Shown here: positions 33,401 to 42,709 of the stretch, in pieces
Layout of the letters: each line of letters starts with the position of its first letter
Numbering within the stretch: position 1 is the first letter of the stretch
Assembly (NCBI RefSeq): GCF_001636345.1
Contig: NZ_KV440945.1
Span: 243,340 to 307,339 of the forward strand
DNA: 64,000 bases
From: Cytobacillus gottheilii
GTDB lineage: Bacteria; Bacillota; Bacilli; Bacillales; Cytobacillaceae
Direction: 5' to 3'
Made by a program: the position numbers and the translations under genes
Notes under the pieces: model-generated
What the model was told of the DNA's origin: nothing
Seen by the model: only the letters and a program-made list of their open reading frames with translations
The model's database searches: none

Positions 33401-35966
33401 CAATGAGCGAGCGGGGAAATATGGTGCATATGTAGATGTAAACCTCGCTGAAAATGCTGAAGAAATGGGCTTCCTATTAGTAGAAAGACAAAATGGAGGC
33501 AGTCAGACTGGCGATATGGTTTTCTCCGAATTTGAAGAGCATAACCAAATTTTCATTAGAGAGGGAGACAACACTGTCTATACCAATCCCTATTATCAGT
33601 TTGAACAAGGAATTGAGTATGGCGAGCTGGTTGCATTAGACAAGATTGAACTGACATTTTCATCAACAGCAGATTTCACAGAGCAGGAACTCCTCGAAAA
33701 TATTGAGCTGAAAGACAAAGATGGAAATGCAGTGAAAATAAGCTCAGCTGTAAAGAATGAAGATGGCAAGACTGTTCATTTGAAGGGTTCTTTTGATGTG
33801 GAACTTGCGCCATACAGTGCTGCTTTTATGAATCGCTCTGTACAGGTGAATAAAAGCTATAAGCTTACCGATAAGCTATTTAGCTATGATGGCGATGATC
33901 TCGGAGCAACATTAAACAAAAATAAATCTGCAACGTTAAAGGTTTGGTCGCCAAGTGCTGATCATGTCTCCGTTATTTTATATGACAAAAAAGATCAGGA
34001 CAAAGTGATTGGCAAGCCAGTTCCAATGAAGAAAGGTGATCATGGAGTCTGGGAGGTTACGCTAAACAAACGCAATACGGGTGTTTCTAACCTTAAAGGA
34101 TATTATTATCATTATGAAATAGATCGGGATGGAGAGAAAGTGCTCGCCCTGGATCCGTATGCAAAATCAATGGCAGCATGGAATGTGGAAGAAGCAAGTG
34201 AATTTCCAGTTGGAAAAGCAGCAATTGTAGATCCATCGAAAATTGGCCCGAAACTCCGTTATGCAGATATTGACGGATTTGAAGAACGGGAAGATGCCAT
34301 TATTTATGAGGCGCATGTCCGTGACTTTACATCAGATCCGAGTATTGCAGATGATTTGAAATCCGATTATGGAACATTTTCTGCATTCATTGAGAAGCTG
34401 GATTATTTGGAGGATTTAGGCGTTACTCATATTCAGCTGCTTCCGGTCATGAACTTTTACAATGTAAATGAATATGATCGTAAAAGGCTTCTAGAGTATT
34501 CATCCAGTGACAACAATTATAACTGGGGTTATGATCCGCATAGCTATTTTTCATTAACAGGCATGTATTCGGAAGATCCGGATGACGCCGAGAAAAGGAT
34601 AAAGGAATTTAAAAAGTTAATTAAGGAAATTCACAAGCGTGATATGGGCGTCGTCCTTGATGTCGTGTACAACCATACAGCAAAGGTAGAAATTTTTGAA
34701 AATCTCGAACCGAATTACTATCACTTTATGGATGCAGATGGGACGCCAAGAGAGAGTTTTGGCGGCGGGCGTTTAGGCACGACACATGAAATGGCCAGAA
34801 AAGTCCTTGTTGATTCGATCACTTATTGGGTGGATGAGTTTAAAGTGGATGGATTCCGCTTCGACATGATGGGAGACCATGATGCCGAGACCATCCAAAT
34901 CGCCTATGACAAAGCAAAAGAACTGAATCCCAACATCATTATGGTTGGAGAAGGATGGAGAACATACGCGGGCGATGAGACTGGCGGAGAGGTGATGCCG
35001 GCGGATCAGGATTGGATGCAGCATACAGATAGCGTTGCGTCATTCTCTGATGAAATTAGAAATGAGCTGAAATCTGGTTTCGGTTCAGAAGGGGAACCTC
35101 GCTTTTTAACGGGCGGACCAAGGAATATTCAGCAGATTTTCGATAATGTGACTGCCAATCCGCATAATTTCCTGGCAGATGACCCTGGCGATGTTCTAAC
35201 TTACATTGCTGCACATGACAATTTAACTCTTCATGACGTAATCGCACAGTCGATTAAAAAAGATCCGAAAGCTCATGAAGAAGAAATTCATAAGCGCATT
35301 CGACTTGGAAATACCCTGGTGCTGACATCACAGGGAACAGCCTTCCTGCATTCTGGTCAGGAATATGGCCGAACAAAGCAATTCCGGCACGAGGATTTCA
35401 AGAATCCTGTAGACAATCCGCCATACAAATCAACGTTTATGACGGATAAAGACGGCAATCCATTTGAATACCCATATTTCATCCATGATTCCTATGATTC
35501 AAGTGATGCCGTGAATAAGTTTGATTGGGAAAAAGCCACAAATGCAAAAAAATATCCTGTCCAAACAGAGACAAAGAACTATACAGAGGGACTTATTGAA
35601 CTGCGCCGCTCCACGGATGCCTTTACATTGGGTACGAGAAATGAAGTAAACAATAACGTAACTCTTATCGACGCCCCAGAAATACAGGAGCAGGATTTAA
35701 TTATTGGCTATCACGCCAAAGAGTCCGAGAAGGAATCGTATTATGTATTCATTAATGCCGACGATCAAGAACGGACACTTACGCTTGATGACTACGATTT
35801 AAGCGGCGGCAAAGTAATAGTAGACAGTGATGAAGCAGGGATTAAAGAAGTGAAAGACCCATCTGGATTTGAATTATCCAAAGATACCATTACAATTGAT
35901 GCTCTAACTGCCGTGATTATGAAAGTAGGCGGAGAGAAAAAACGCGGAAAGAAAAAGAAACATTAA
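30417..35966 (+). CDS. secreted bifunctional amylopullulanase
   Basis: An 1849-residue exoenzyme. A signal peptide (about 1-36, ending VHAES) is followed by a CBM41-like starch-binding module (about 42-140). The first GH13 unit is an alpha-amylase: FLLTDRFF near 346, RVDTVKH (Asp564), GEAW (Glu593), GSHDED (Asp659). Two more CBM41-like modules start near 845 and 956. The second GH13 unit is a type I pullulanase with YNWGYDP (1368), FRFDMM (Asp1483), GEGW (Glu1512) and AAHDN (Asp1601). It should cut alpha-1,4 and alpha-1,6 bonds of starch. No LPxTG anchor; the tail is very basic (KKRGKKKKH). Such double enzymes are known in alkaliphilic Bacillus. Confidence 0.92.
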   Translation: MQKSLGRRFTVLILIFMMQLSVTLPFVPNQEVHAESSSDNRTVRLAYEREDGNYEGWDVWVWNTGVKDDNIDFTKFENGAATAFIEVAPTTKEIGFIIRKQDWSDREPNNQQIDRFIQINQQESVTKATVQQGNEDVHIVPEIPQAQINNGAAAFYYRDSDLYENDEMDSLEKVELKVANDTFEMVYDEANERYEYVYEDFPEGTYPYSFLVTKDGQTVEVTDPYNEESVIKNLKVEMAVSGTVTPNSIHYNENAVLSLNIENESGAGIREIFADASALGGPEKLAIDPELNEGTIAVKEDVPAGVKEIPLTIVDEFGNEHNGTATVEVKTRELAEGEDFDWDEAVIYFLLTDRFFDGDTTNNDPYNLNYDKSKPGTYQGGDLKGITEKLNYLDNLGVNTIWISPIVENIKYDVRHNTQDAFPNQPFYGYHGYWGSDFENLNPHFGDIEDLHELIDEAAARDMKIMVDVVLNHAGYGLKEVDGELPEAEQPPGYPTDEERSSYSSLVRQGSNVGSDEVTGELAGLPDFITEDPEVRDQVIQWQKDWIEKSRTDNGNAISYFRVDTVKHAEHTTWKAFKNAMTNADPSFKMIGEAWGANQYEDFDFLQTGEMDSLLDFQFKEIARDFVNGNIEHANELLESRNSSLSNTATLGQFLGSHDEDGFLYSLGNDEGKLKAAASLQLTAKGQPVIYYGEELGLSGANNYPIQDNRYNMDWERANDNAILNHYEKVLNFREEFSETLSRGTRSAIAGSDAEQFLLVERKHKDESVYVGLNVSNGVKEVTLAVDSADTVVTDHYSDSEYKADGDQITIKLPSMAEGGTVLLTAENGAIIEKEKQEEAEIPEDTLRVHYERSDNDFTGLGLWFWGDVEKPSEQNGSWPNGATAFTDNPLTDYGAYVDIKLTEAAETVEMLVNHSNGANITGDISVDILSPEMNEIWLSEDGNVSLYEPADLDPNTLRIHYYSESGAYEPWGLWSWGDVAEPSTNWPMGAQAFSNERAGKYGAYVDVNLAENAEEMGFLLVERQNGGSQTGDMVFSEFEEHNQIFIREGDNTVYTNPYYQFEQGIEYGELVALDKIELTFSSTADFTEQELLENIELKDKDGNAVKISSAVKNEDGKTVHLKGSFDVELAPYSAAFMNRSVQVNKSYKLTDKLFSYDGDDLGATLNKNKSATLKVWSPSADHVSVILYDKKDQDKVIGKPVPMKKGDHGVWEVTLNKRNTGVSNLKGYYYHYEIDRDGEKVLALDPYAKSMAAWNVEEASEFPVGKAAIVDPSKIGPKLRYADIDGFEEREDAIIYEAHVRDFTSDPSIADDLKSDYGTFSAFIEKLDYLEDLGVTHIQLLPVMNFYNVNEYDRKRLLEYSSSDNNYNWGYDPHSYFSLTGMYSEDPDDAEKRIKEFKKLIKEIHKRDMGVVLDVVYNHTAKVEIFENLEPNYYHFMDADGTPRESFGGGRLGTTHEMARKVLVDSITYWVDEFKVDGFRFDMMGDHDAETIQIAYDKAKELNPNIIMVGEGWRTYAGDETGGEVMPADQDWMQHTDSVASFSDEIRNELKSGFGSEGEPRFLTGGPRNIQQIFDNVTANPHNFLADDPGDVLTYIAAHDNLTLHDVIAQSIKKDPKAHEEEIHKRIRLGNTLVLTSQGTAFLHSGQEYGRTKQFRHEDFKNPVDNPPYKSTFMTDKDGNPFEYPYFIHDSYDSSDAVNKFDWEKATNAKKYPVQTETKNYTEGLIELRRSTDAFTLGTRNEVNNNVTLIDAPEIQEQDLIIGYHAKESEKESYYVFINADDQERTLTLDDYDLSGGKVIVDSDEAGIKEVKDPSGFELSKDTITIDALTAVIMKVGGEKKRGKKKKH

Positions 35967-35996
35967 CAAAGCTTGAAAAGGCAGAGGCATATTTAT

Positions 35997-36035
35997 AAAC
36001 CCGAACTACTAGGCTTATTAGTAGTTTGGGTTTTT
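35997..36035 (+). terminator. terminator of amylopullulanase gene
   Basis: AAACCCGAACTACTA pairs with TAGTAGTTTGGGTTT, followed by T residues. Confidence 0.85.
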
Positions 36036-36089
36036 CTCTTTGCCTTTCAAAAATTGAAGGAAGACTTGAACCCCAAGCCTCCCACCAAT

Positions 36090-36572
36090 CTACTTCCGAT
36101 ATTCCTTCTCAGCTCCACCGCTAAATTGAATCTCTAACTCAATATTTTGCGCGTCTTCAGGTATGCTGAATGCCTCACTTACTGTAGTTAAAACTTCTTC
36201 ATCTGGTGTATTTTCATCAAAGTTAAAAGAAGAAAACATACTGTCTAGTTCTTCCATCGCTGCGTCACCATTTAAATCGATATCCTGTGATTGATCACGG
36301 TAGGATGCCTCCATTTGGTCATTTGTTTCATTTTCATAGTCAACATCAAGAGCATCATTATGATCTTGATAATCTGCATCAAGATCAAAGTGTGTAAAAT
36401 TATATCCAGTATTGTCAGTGCTTTCGTTAGCTGTATTATTTTCTTCTGTCTGCTGCTGATTGCTCTCTGCAGCGTTCTCTGGAGGGTTTTCTACTTCATC
36501 ATTATCACCACAAGCAGCAAGAACGATGGATAAAACCAGTAAAATACCCACCAATAGTATATTTTTTTTCAC
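36090..36572 (-). CDS. YusW-like lipoprotein
   Basis: A 160-residue lipoprotein. The N-terminal signal ends in LAAC (lipidated Cys near residue 21). A low-complexity acidic, Asn/Gln-rich linker runs to about residue 55. The compact rest (FTHFDLDADYQDHNDALDVDY) has the pattern of the YusW family. It would be attached to the outer face of the membrane; function unknown. RBS AAGGAGTG. Confidence 0.7.
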   Translation of the reverse strand: MKKNILLVGILLVLSIVLAACGDNDEVENPPENAAESNQQQTEENNTANESTDNTGYNFTHFDLDADYQDHNDALDVDYENETNDQMEASYRDQSQDIDLNGDAAMEELDSMFSSFNFDENTPDEEVLTTVSEAFSIPEDAQNIELEIQFSGGAEKEYRK

Positions 36573-36743
36573 TGGACATCACTCCTTCATTTTCGTTGTT
36601 TTCATTATTGCCAAATGAGATGCAGGGTAAACCATTTACCCTTATACATGTAAGGGACAGGAAAAAATTTTAATCTCCAGATATTTTTTGTTAAAATACA
36701 TATGACAAACTATACGGTTATTTGGTGCCCAGGAGGTCTATTC

Positions 36744-37733
36744 ATGATAACGATTAAAGAAATAGCTGAAAGGGCAAGTGTTTCGCGCACAACCGTTTCA
36801 AGAGTTCTCAATAATAATGGTTACGTGAGTGAAGATGTTAAGAAGAGAGTTTTAAAGGTAATCAAGGAGACAGGGTATATACCCAGCGAAAATGCTAAAT
36901 CTTTACGGACGAAAAAAACGAAGGTGATTGGTGTTATTCTTCCTAAAATCAGCACTGAAACATCGAGCCGTCTTGTAAAAGGTTTGGACGAAGTGTTTGC
37001 AAAAGAAGGCTATCAGATTCTTTTAACCAATACAAATCTTGTTCCTGAAAAGGAGATCGAGTATTTAAGGCTATTGAAAAGCAGGCATGTGGATGGAATT
37101 ATTTTATCTACGACAATTATTAATCAGCCTTTAGTTGAGGAAATCAGCCAGCTGAAAATCCCATTTGTAACAGTAGGGCAGCAGATATCGAAAATTTCCA
37201 ATGTGCTTTTTGATGATTATCAGGCCTCTAAAGATTTGGTTAACCTTATGATTAAAAAAGGGTACAAGCATATTGCATTTATAGGCGTACACGAAGAGGA
37301 CCGCTCGGTTGGCTATTTAAGAAAAGCTGGCTACTTGGATGCAATGAAAGAAATTAACCTGCCGATTGAAGACTGCTGGGTTCAACAGGGGATTTTTGAT
37401 GTGGACTCTGGCTATCATTCAATGAGAGAAATCGTCAAAAATTCTAAACAAAAGCCTGATGCGGTGCTTGCTGTAACAGACCGGCTTGCTATTGGCGCTA
37501 TGCAATATATTAAAGAAGCAGGTTTATCCATACCAGATGATATCGCCGTAGCAGGAATGGGGGCATCAGAACTATCCAGATTCGTTTCTCCGTCCTTAAC
37601 GACCATTGATTTCTCAATGGAAGAAGTGGGACTTGAAGCAGCTGATTTATTATTAGATCAAATAAATGGTAGAAATACTCATGAAAAAATCAGGAAAGTA
37701 GAATATAGACTTATTGAACGTTCAAGTATATAA
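36744..37733 (+). CDS. scrR: LacI-family regulator of sucrose genes
   Basis: A 329-residue protein. Helix-turn-helix TIKEIAERASVSRTTVSRVL and hinge at the N-terminus, then a periplasmic-binding-like effector domain (KVIGVILPKI, ending TTIDFSMEEVGLEAADLLL). ATG 36744 is chosen because AGGAGG stands nine bases before it. It lies directly upstream of the sucrose PTS operon, whose promoter has two GGAATCGATNCC operators, so repression relieved by sucrose-6-phosphate or fructose is expected. The symbol is by context. Confidence 0.8.
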   Translation: MITIKEIAERASVSRTTVSRVLNNNGYVSEDVKKRVLKVIKETGYIPSENAKSLRTKKTKVIGVILPKISTETSSRLVKGLDEVFAKEGYQILLTNTNLVPEKEIEYLRLLKSRHVDGIILSTTIINQPLVEEISQLKIPFVTVGQQISKISNVLFDDYQASKDLVNLMIKKGYKHIAFIGVHEEDRSVGYLRKAGYLDAMKEINLPIEDCWVQQGIFDVDSGYHSMREIVKNSKQKPDAVLAVTDRLAIGAMQYIKEAGLSIPDDIAVAGMGASELSRFVSPSLTTIDFSMEEVGLEAADLLLDQINGRNTHEKIRKVEYRLIERSSI

Positions 37734-37738
37734 TGACG

Positions 37739-37782
37739 GTGTAATCGATTTCATTATTGCGGATTTTGATTACACTTTATTT
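37739..37782 (+). terminator. terminator of scrR
   Basis: GTGTAATC pairs with GATTACAC around an inner loop, followed by TTTATTTTT. Confidence 0.6.
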
Positions 37783-37792
37783 TTGTCAAACA

Positions 37793-37862
37793 TGGAATCG
37801 ATACCATAAAGTTGAATATTCTAAAAAGTTAGTGTACTCTTAGTTATATGGAATCGATTCCA
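37793..37862 (+). promoter_or_regulatory. sucrose operon promoter with two ScrR operators
   Basis: TTGAAT (37,812) and TACTCT (37,835) are 17 bases apart. Operator 1, TGGAATCGATACCA (37,793), lies upstream. Operator 2, TGGAATCGATTCCA (37,849), is a perfect palindrome over the start site. Their centres are 56 bp apart, so repression may involve a loop. Confidence 0.8.
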
Positions 37863-37884
37863 CAAACAAACAGGGGTGATTAAA

Positions 37885-39294
37885 ATGTCGGAAAATCGCA
37901 AAATTGCACAAGATGTAATGGAGGCTGTTGGCGGCAAGGATAATATTCAATCAGTAGCCCATTGTGCAACAAGATTAAGAATTATGGTCATCGATAAGGA
38001 AAAAGTTGATCAGGAACAAGTAGAACAAATCAATAAAGTAAAAGGAGCGTTCTATAACTCTGGTCAATACCAGATTATCTTTGGCACTGGCACAGTTAAT
38101 CGAATTTATGAAGAGATAACAAGTTTGGGGCTTGATACGACATCTGCTTCCGAACAGAAACAAGAAGCAATCAAAAGCGGATCGAAATTTCAACGGGCAA
38201 TCCGTACTTTTGGAGATGTTTTTGTACCCATTATTCCTGTGTTAGTCGCAACCGGATTATTTATGGGGATCCGCGGCTTGGTTATGCAAGAACAAATATT
38301 AGACCTCTTTGGCATGCAGCCGGATGATATCTCAGAAAACTTTTTGCTGTTCACACAGGTTTTAACAGATACAGCATTTGCTTTCCTGCCAGCACTTGTT
38401 GCCTGGTCAACGTTTAGGGTATTTGGAGGAACGCCGATTATTGGTTTGGTTCTTGGTCTTATGCTCGTATCTCCTTCGCTGCCAAATGCCTATGATGTTG
38501 CAGGCGGGAATGTGGAAGCACTGCGCTTCTTCGACTTTATTCCAGTCGTTGGTTACCAGGGATCCGTTATTCCAGCATTTATTGCGGGTCTAATTGGAGC
38601 AAAGCTTGAAAGAGCGATTAGAAAACGCACACCTGAATCATTAGACTTAATTCTTACACCGTTTCTTACATTGCTTGTGATGATTGCTCTTTCACTATTA
38701 GTGATCGGACCTATTTTCCATGCAGTTGAACAAGGAATTTTAGATGTTGCCACACATGTCCTTTCATGGCCATTTGGTCTAGCCGGACTATTAATCGGCG
38801 GACTGAATCAGCTAATCGTCATCACAGGTGTCCACCATGTGTTCAATATGCTGGAAATTCAGCTGCTTGCTGAGTTTAATAACAACCCATATAACGCTAT
38901 TGTAACTGGTGCGGTAGCTGCACAGGGGGGAGCGGCTTTGGCAGTTGGATTAAAAACAAAATCTGCAAAATTAAAGGCATTGGCTCTGCCATCTTCATTA
39001 TCAGCCTTTTTGGGAATCACCGAGCCAGCTGTTTTCGGGGTAAACCTTCGTTATGGGAAACCATTTATTATGGCACTGATCGGCGGAGCCGCAAGTGGAT
39101 TTTTAGCTTCAATACTAGGGATAAAGGCAACGGGTATGGCAGTTACCGCACTTCCTGGCATACTGCTTTATTTAGATGGCCAGGTTCTGCAATATATTTT
39201 AGTAAACGTTGTTGCCGTTGCTGTTGCGTTTGTTTTGACATGGATGTTCGGCTTCTCTGATAAAGAACAAGAGAAAATAGGCAAGTCTGAGTAA
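37885..39294 (+). CDS. scrA: sucrose-type PTS transporter, EIIBC
   Basis: A 469-residue protein. The IIB domain (1-90) has the phosphorylated Cys in VAHCATRLRI. The IIC domain has about ten membrane segments (GDVFVPIIPVLVATGLFMGI onward) and the EPAVFGVNLRYGKPF motif. No IIA domain is fused, so the glucose IIA must serve. It imports sucrose as sucrose-6-phosphate for the hydrolase encoded next. ATG 37885 sits seven bases behind AGGGGTG. Confidence 0.85.
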   Translation: MSENRKIAQDVMEAVGGKDNIQSVAHCATRLRIMVIDKEKVDQEQVEQINKVKGAFYNSGQYQIIFGTGTVNRIYEEITSLGLDTTSASEQKQEAIKSGSKFQRAIRTFGDVFVPIIPVLVATGLFMGIRGLVMQEQILDLFGMQPDDISENFLLFTQVLTDTAFAFLPALVAWSTFRVFGGTPIIGLVLGLMLVSPSLPNAYDVAGGNVEALRFFDFIPVVGYQGSVIPAFIAGLIGAKLERAIRKRTPESLDLILTPFLTLLVMIALSLLVIGPIFHAVEQGILDVATHVLSWPFGLAGLLIGGLNQLIVITGVHHVFNMLEIQLLAEFNNNPYNAIVTGAVAAQGGAALAVGLKTKSAKLKALALPSSLSAFLGITEPAVFGVNLRYGKPFIMALIGGAASGFLASILGIKATGMAVTALPGILLYLDGQVLQYILVNVVAVAVAFVLTWMFGFSDKEQEKIGKSE

Positions 39295-39324
39295 TGCTTT
39301 GACTACAGCAGGCCTGGATGATCA

Positions 39325-39370
39325 GCACCCGCCCCGCTGGAAAGCGAGTACCCTGGAGTGGAAATCGCAC
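39325..39370. repeat. possible dispersed Bacillaceae repeat
   Basis: A GC-rich stretch, CCGCCCCGCTGGAAAGCGAG followed by CCTGGAGTGGAAATC, resembles a palindromic intergenic repeat I recall from many Bacillaceae genomes. Only one copy was noticed in this window. Confidence 0.4.
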
Positions 39371-39435
39371 TAAGAAACTACTTTTTAAATACAACAATTT
39401 GCGAAGATCACCATTCCTTTAGAGGAGGTTCTGGA

Positions 39436-40824
39436 ATGACAGAAATCCTTATTCAAAAAGCTTATAAGGAAGTAAAAAAATATAGAAATAAGGTTAAAAA
39501 TGATCCTTACCGGCTGAACTATCATCTTATGCCGCCGGTTGGACTGCTGAATGATCCGAATGGGTTAATCCAATTTAAAGGTGTATATCATGTTTTCTAC
39601 CAATGGAATCCGTTTGAAACGGCGCATGGAGCAAAATTTTGGGGTCATTATACGTCGGAAGATATGGTTTATTGGCGGGAGGAGCCAATTGCCTTGGCTC
39701 CAGATGAGTGGTATGACAAAAACGGCTGTTACTCTGGCAGTGCGGTAGAAGAGGATGGAAAACTGTACCTCTTTTACACAGGAAATGTGAAGAATGATGA
39801 TGGAACCCGGGAAACGTATCAATGCCTTGCCGTGTCTGAAAATGGGATTCAATTTGAAAAGCTTGGTCCTGTGTTAAAGCTTCCCGAACAGTATACACCC
39901 CATTTTCGCGATCCGAAGGTTTGGAAGAAAGGTGACCACTGGTATATGGTTGTTGGCGCACAGACCTTGGATGAAAAAGGGATAGTAGCCTTGTTTCATT
40001 CTAATGACTTGTTTCATTGGGAGGAAGCGGGGACGATTGCCGGATCGGATATGAATGGCCTGAAGGACTTTGGATATATGTGGGAATGTCCGGATCTGAT
40101 TCATTTAAATGGCAAAGATGTCTTATTGGTTTCGCCTCAGGGACTTAATCCAGACGGTGATTTTTATCAGAATTTATTCCAATCTGGTTATTTTATCGGG
40201 GAGCTGGATTATGAGCCATTGAAGTATCAGCATGGGTCATTTACTGAACTTGACCGCGGCTTTGACTTTTATGCACCGCAAACCTTTACAGATGAAATCG
40301 GGAGAACTATTTTATACGCCTGGATGGGGATTACCGATGAGATGGAAGCACATCAGCCAACCGTTGAGAATGGCTGGGTTCATGCCCTGACCATTCCAAG
40401 AGAATTAGAACTTCAGGGCGGGAAAGTTATTCAAAAACCAGTGGAAGAATTGAAAAAGCTTCGAAAAGATCAAGCTTTGGTGAAAAATAATGAATTTGAA
40501 GCTGTTTCAGCAGAATTAGTTATAGACTTCCAAAAAAATGGTCCATTTAAAATTACATTTCGAAATGAAGCATCCTTAAGTTATGATACCGGCAAACTTA
40601 CGTTAAAAAGGAGAAATTTAAAGACGGGTGAGGCAGAATCAAGAACCTGCAAACTAGCTTCTGTTTCTAAGCTGCACATATTTATGGACCATTCCTCCTT
40701 GGAAATTTTTATCAATGGTGGTGAAGAGGTATTTACTGCGCGCTATTTTCCAGATTCCGAAAATGTGATAGTTAGCATTGAAGGAAAAGCAGAATTTACT
40801 TTGATTAAGTGGGATCTTGGTTAA
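39436..40824 (+). CDS. scrB: sucrose-6-phosphate hydrolase (GH32)
   Basis: A 462-residue GH32 enzyme. Nucleophile motif LLNDPNGL, the RDP motif FRDPKVW and the acid/base ECPDL are all present, and a beta-sandwich C-terminus follows. It splits sucrose-6-phosphate into glucose-6-phosphate and fructose. ATG 39436 is behind GAGGAGGTTCTGG. It is separated from the transporter gene by a 140-base gap holding a dispersed repeat. No fructokinase gene is adjacent. Confidence 0.92.
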   Translation: MTEILIQKAYKEVKKYRNKVKNDPYRLNYHLMPPVGLLNDPNGLIQFKGVYHVFYQWNPFETAHGAKFWGHYTSEDMVYWREEPIALAPDEWYDKNGCYSGSAVEEDGKLYLFYTGNVKNDDGTRETYQCLAVSENGIQFEKLGPVLKLPEQYTPHFRDPKVWKKGDHWYMVVGAQTLDEKGIVALFHSNDLFHWEEAGTIAGSDMNGLKDFGYMWECPDLIHLNGKDVLLVSPQGLNPDGDFYQNLFQSGYFIGELDYEPLKYQHGSFTELDRGFDFYAPQTFTDEIGRTILYAWMGITDEMEAHQPTVENGWVHALTIPRELELQGGKVIQKPVEELKKLRKDQALVKNNEFEAVSAELVIDFQKNGPFKITFRNEASLSYDTGKLTLKRRNLKTGEAESRTCKLASVSKLHIFMDHSSLEIFINGGEEVFTARYFPDSENVIVSIEGKAEFTLIKWDLG

Positions 40825-40944
40825 GCGGAAGAAATATGGCAGATGAACGGCAAGCATTTGGGCACTATTGCATTATATAGACAAGAAGGATTTAAGCAGG
40901 TGGAGGCTCTCGCTTGTTATAACTATTATTTAAACTTTAAATGT
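40825..40944 (+). pseudogene. possible GNAT acetyltransferase remnant
   Basis: In frame after the scrB stop, about 40 codons include GTIALYRQEGFKQVEALACY, like the end of GNAT acetyltransferases (A-L-Y-x-x-x-G-F). No start or N-terminal part remains. Confidence 0.3.
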
Positions 40945-40945
40945 C

Positions 40946-40986
40946 AAAAATCCCCCCTTTTTTTCTCAGAATAAGGGGGGATTTTT
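40946..40986. terminator. bidirectional terminator
   Basis: AAAAATCCCCCCTT pairs with AAGGGGGGATTTTT. It serves the sucrose operon and the convergent helicase gene. Confidence 0.85.
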
Positions 40987-40995
40987 AGCAATACT

Positions 40996-42441
40996 CTATT
41001 TAATCGCCTTACTAACTCTCAATTTCTTCCCTTTAACCGTTGAATTCTCCATCGCTTGTAAAACGAGTGAGCCCTTTCCGTTCAGAATATCAACATACGA
41101 CATTTGATCGTGGATGGTGATAATGCCGATATCTTCTGCGGTTACTCCAGGGATTTTTGCAATGGTTCCAACAAAGTCAACAGCGCGGATTTTCTTCTTT
41201 TTGCCGCCGTTGAAATGAAGCTTCATAATGTCTTGGTTGATTCGTGCTGTTTTATTGTTTCTTACAACCCGACGGCCGCTGAGTTTTTCTTCGAAAGCAG
41301 CTTTCCCGCCAGCGATTTCCTCTTCACTCGGAGCTTCTATAATAGGAATCTCAAAGCCGATGTATCTTTCAATGGCTTTAATAAACTTTTCTTCATAAGG
41401 TGTAGCAAACGTAATGGCTTTTCCTTTATTGCCGGCACGGCCTGTTCTTCCTGTTCGGTGCACATAGCTTTCTTTTTCCATTGGAACATCATAGTTGATG
41501 ACGAGATTTACATTATCAATATCAATGCCTCTCGCAGCCACATCGGTGGCTACAAGGTAACGGAAGTTCCCCATTTTAAAGCCTTCCATAACAGCAAAAC
41601 GGTCTTCTTGTTCAAGTCCGCCGTGAAGCTTCTCACAAGGATATCCGGCTTGATCAAGTTCGCTGAATAGCGTATCTACATGTTCTTTTGTCCGGCAGAA
41701 TATGAGGCAGCTGTCTGGGTTTTCTGCAATCGTGATGTTCTTAAGAAGTGAGATTTTTTCTTCTTCAGTCACTTCAATTAAACCATGTTCAATTGTATCG
41801 GCTGTTACCCCATTTGATTCAATTTCAATATGAGCAGGATGATTCATATATTGATGACAAAGCTTCTCAATATCTGCAGGCAATGTAGCAGAAAACACCA
41901 TAGTTACTCGGTTGGAAGGCAGCTCTTTAATGATCGCCTCCACTTCATCAATGAAACCTCTATTCAGCATCTCATCAGCTTCATCGATAATGAGGTACTT
42001 TATTTGATCCAGTTCAAGAGTTTCGCGGTCAATATGATCGAGAACCCGTCCAGGCGTGCCAACAACCACATGTGTTTTTTGCTTCAATTCATCCCTTTGT
42101 TTTGAGAAAGGTTCTTTTCCGTATACAGCTACTGCTTTAATGCGTTTAAACCTTCCAATGTTCGTCATGTCTTCGCGGACTTGAACGGCAAGTTCCCTCG
42201 TTGGAGTAAGAATAAGGGCTTGTGGTTTCTTTTCTTCCCATTCAACCATTTCGCAAAGAGGAATACCAAAGGAGGCAGTTTTTCCACTTCCAGTTTGGGC
42301 TTTTACGACAAGGTCTTGATTTTCTAATGCTAATGGAATGACTTTGCTTTGAACTTCTGTTGGATCTTCGTATTTTAAAACGGCTATTGCTCTATTTATT
42401 TCTTCACTCAGCTGATACTCCGCAAAACGGCTATTACTCAT
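40996..42441 (-). CDS. dbpA: DbpA/YxiN-type DEAD-box RNA helicase
   Basis: A 481-residue helicase. Motifs are AQTGSGKT (Lys54), PTRELA, TPGR, DEAD, SAT and HRTGRTGR. The last 75 residues form the RNA-binding domain ([20 protein letters not shown]) that targets 23S rRNA hairpin 92 in YxiN/DbpA. It acts in large-subunit ribosome assembly. Length matches B. subtilis YxiN. Confidence 0.92.
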   Translation of the reverse strand: MSNSRFAEYQLSEEINRAIAVLKYEDPTEVQSKVIPLALENQDLVVKAQTGSGKTASFGIPLCEMVEWEEKKPQALILTPTRELAVQVREDMTNIGRFKRIKAVAVYGKEPFSKQRDELKQKTHVVVGTPGRVLDHIDRETLELDQIKYLIIDEADEMLNRGFIDEVEAIIKELPSNRVTMVFSATLPADIEKLCHQYMNHPAHIEIESNGVTADTIEHGLIEVTEEEKISLLKNITIAENPDSCLIFCRTKEHVDTLFSELDQAGYPCEKLHGGLEQEDRFAVMEGFKMGNFRYLVATDVAARGIDIDNVNLVINYDVPMEKESYVHRTGRTGRAGNKGKAITFATPYEEKFIKAIERYIGFEIPIIEAPSEEEIAGGKAAFEEKLSGRRVVRNNKTARINQDIMKLHFNGGKKKKIRAVDFVGTIAKIPGVTAEDIGIITIHDQMSYVDILNGKGSLVLQAMENSTVKGKKLRVSKAIK

Positions 42442-42709
42442 TTTTTAACCTCATTTTTTGTATTATTGTCATCTATATCATTCTCTTAAAGCCACAATAT
42501 AATCTGAATATGATTCATTATACTTGAAAAAAGCAGGACAAAACCAAGAATTGCAGGCTGACAAGCCTAAAAGACGAGGACAGAGGCTTAGCTGCTATAT
42601 CGTTCTTTCTCCTGTGCTGTGCCCATTGATGCGATGAAAGTAAAAAACGAGCAGAAATCGGACTGCTCGCTTTGCAAATAACGGTTTTTCCGCAGATATC
42701 TATTTTTCT
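42442..42709. other. intergenic, no gene seen
   Basis: Between the helicase and the RNA methylase, both leftward. No frame, RNA or clear hairpin was recognised. Confidence 0.4.

Noticed and set aside
30474..35247. Many antisense and alternate-frame open stretches within the amylopullulanase gene.
   Set aside because: They lack ribosome sites and mirror the codon pattern of the real gene.
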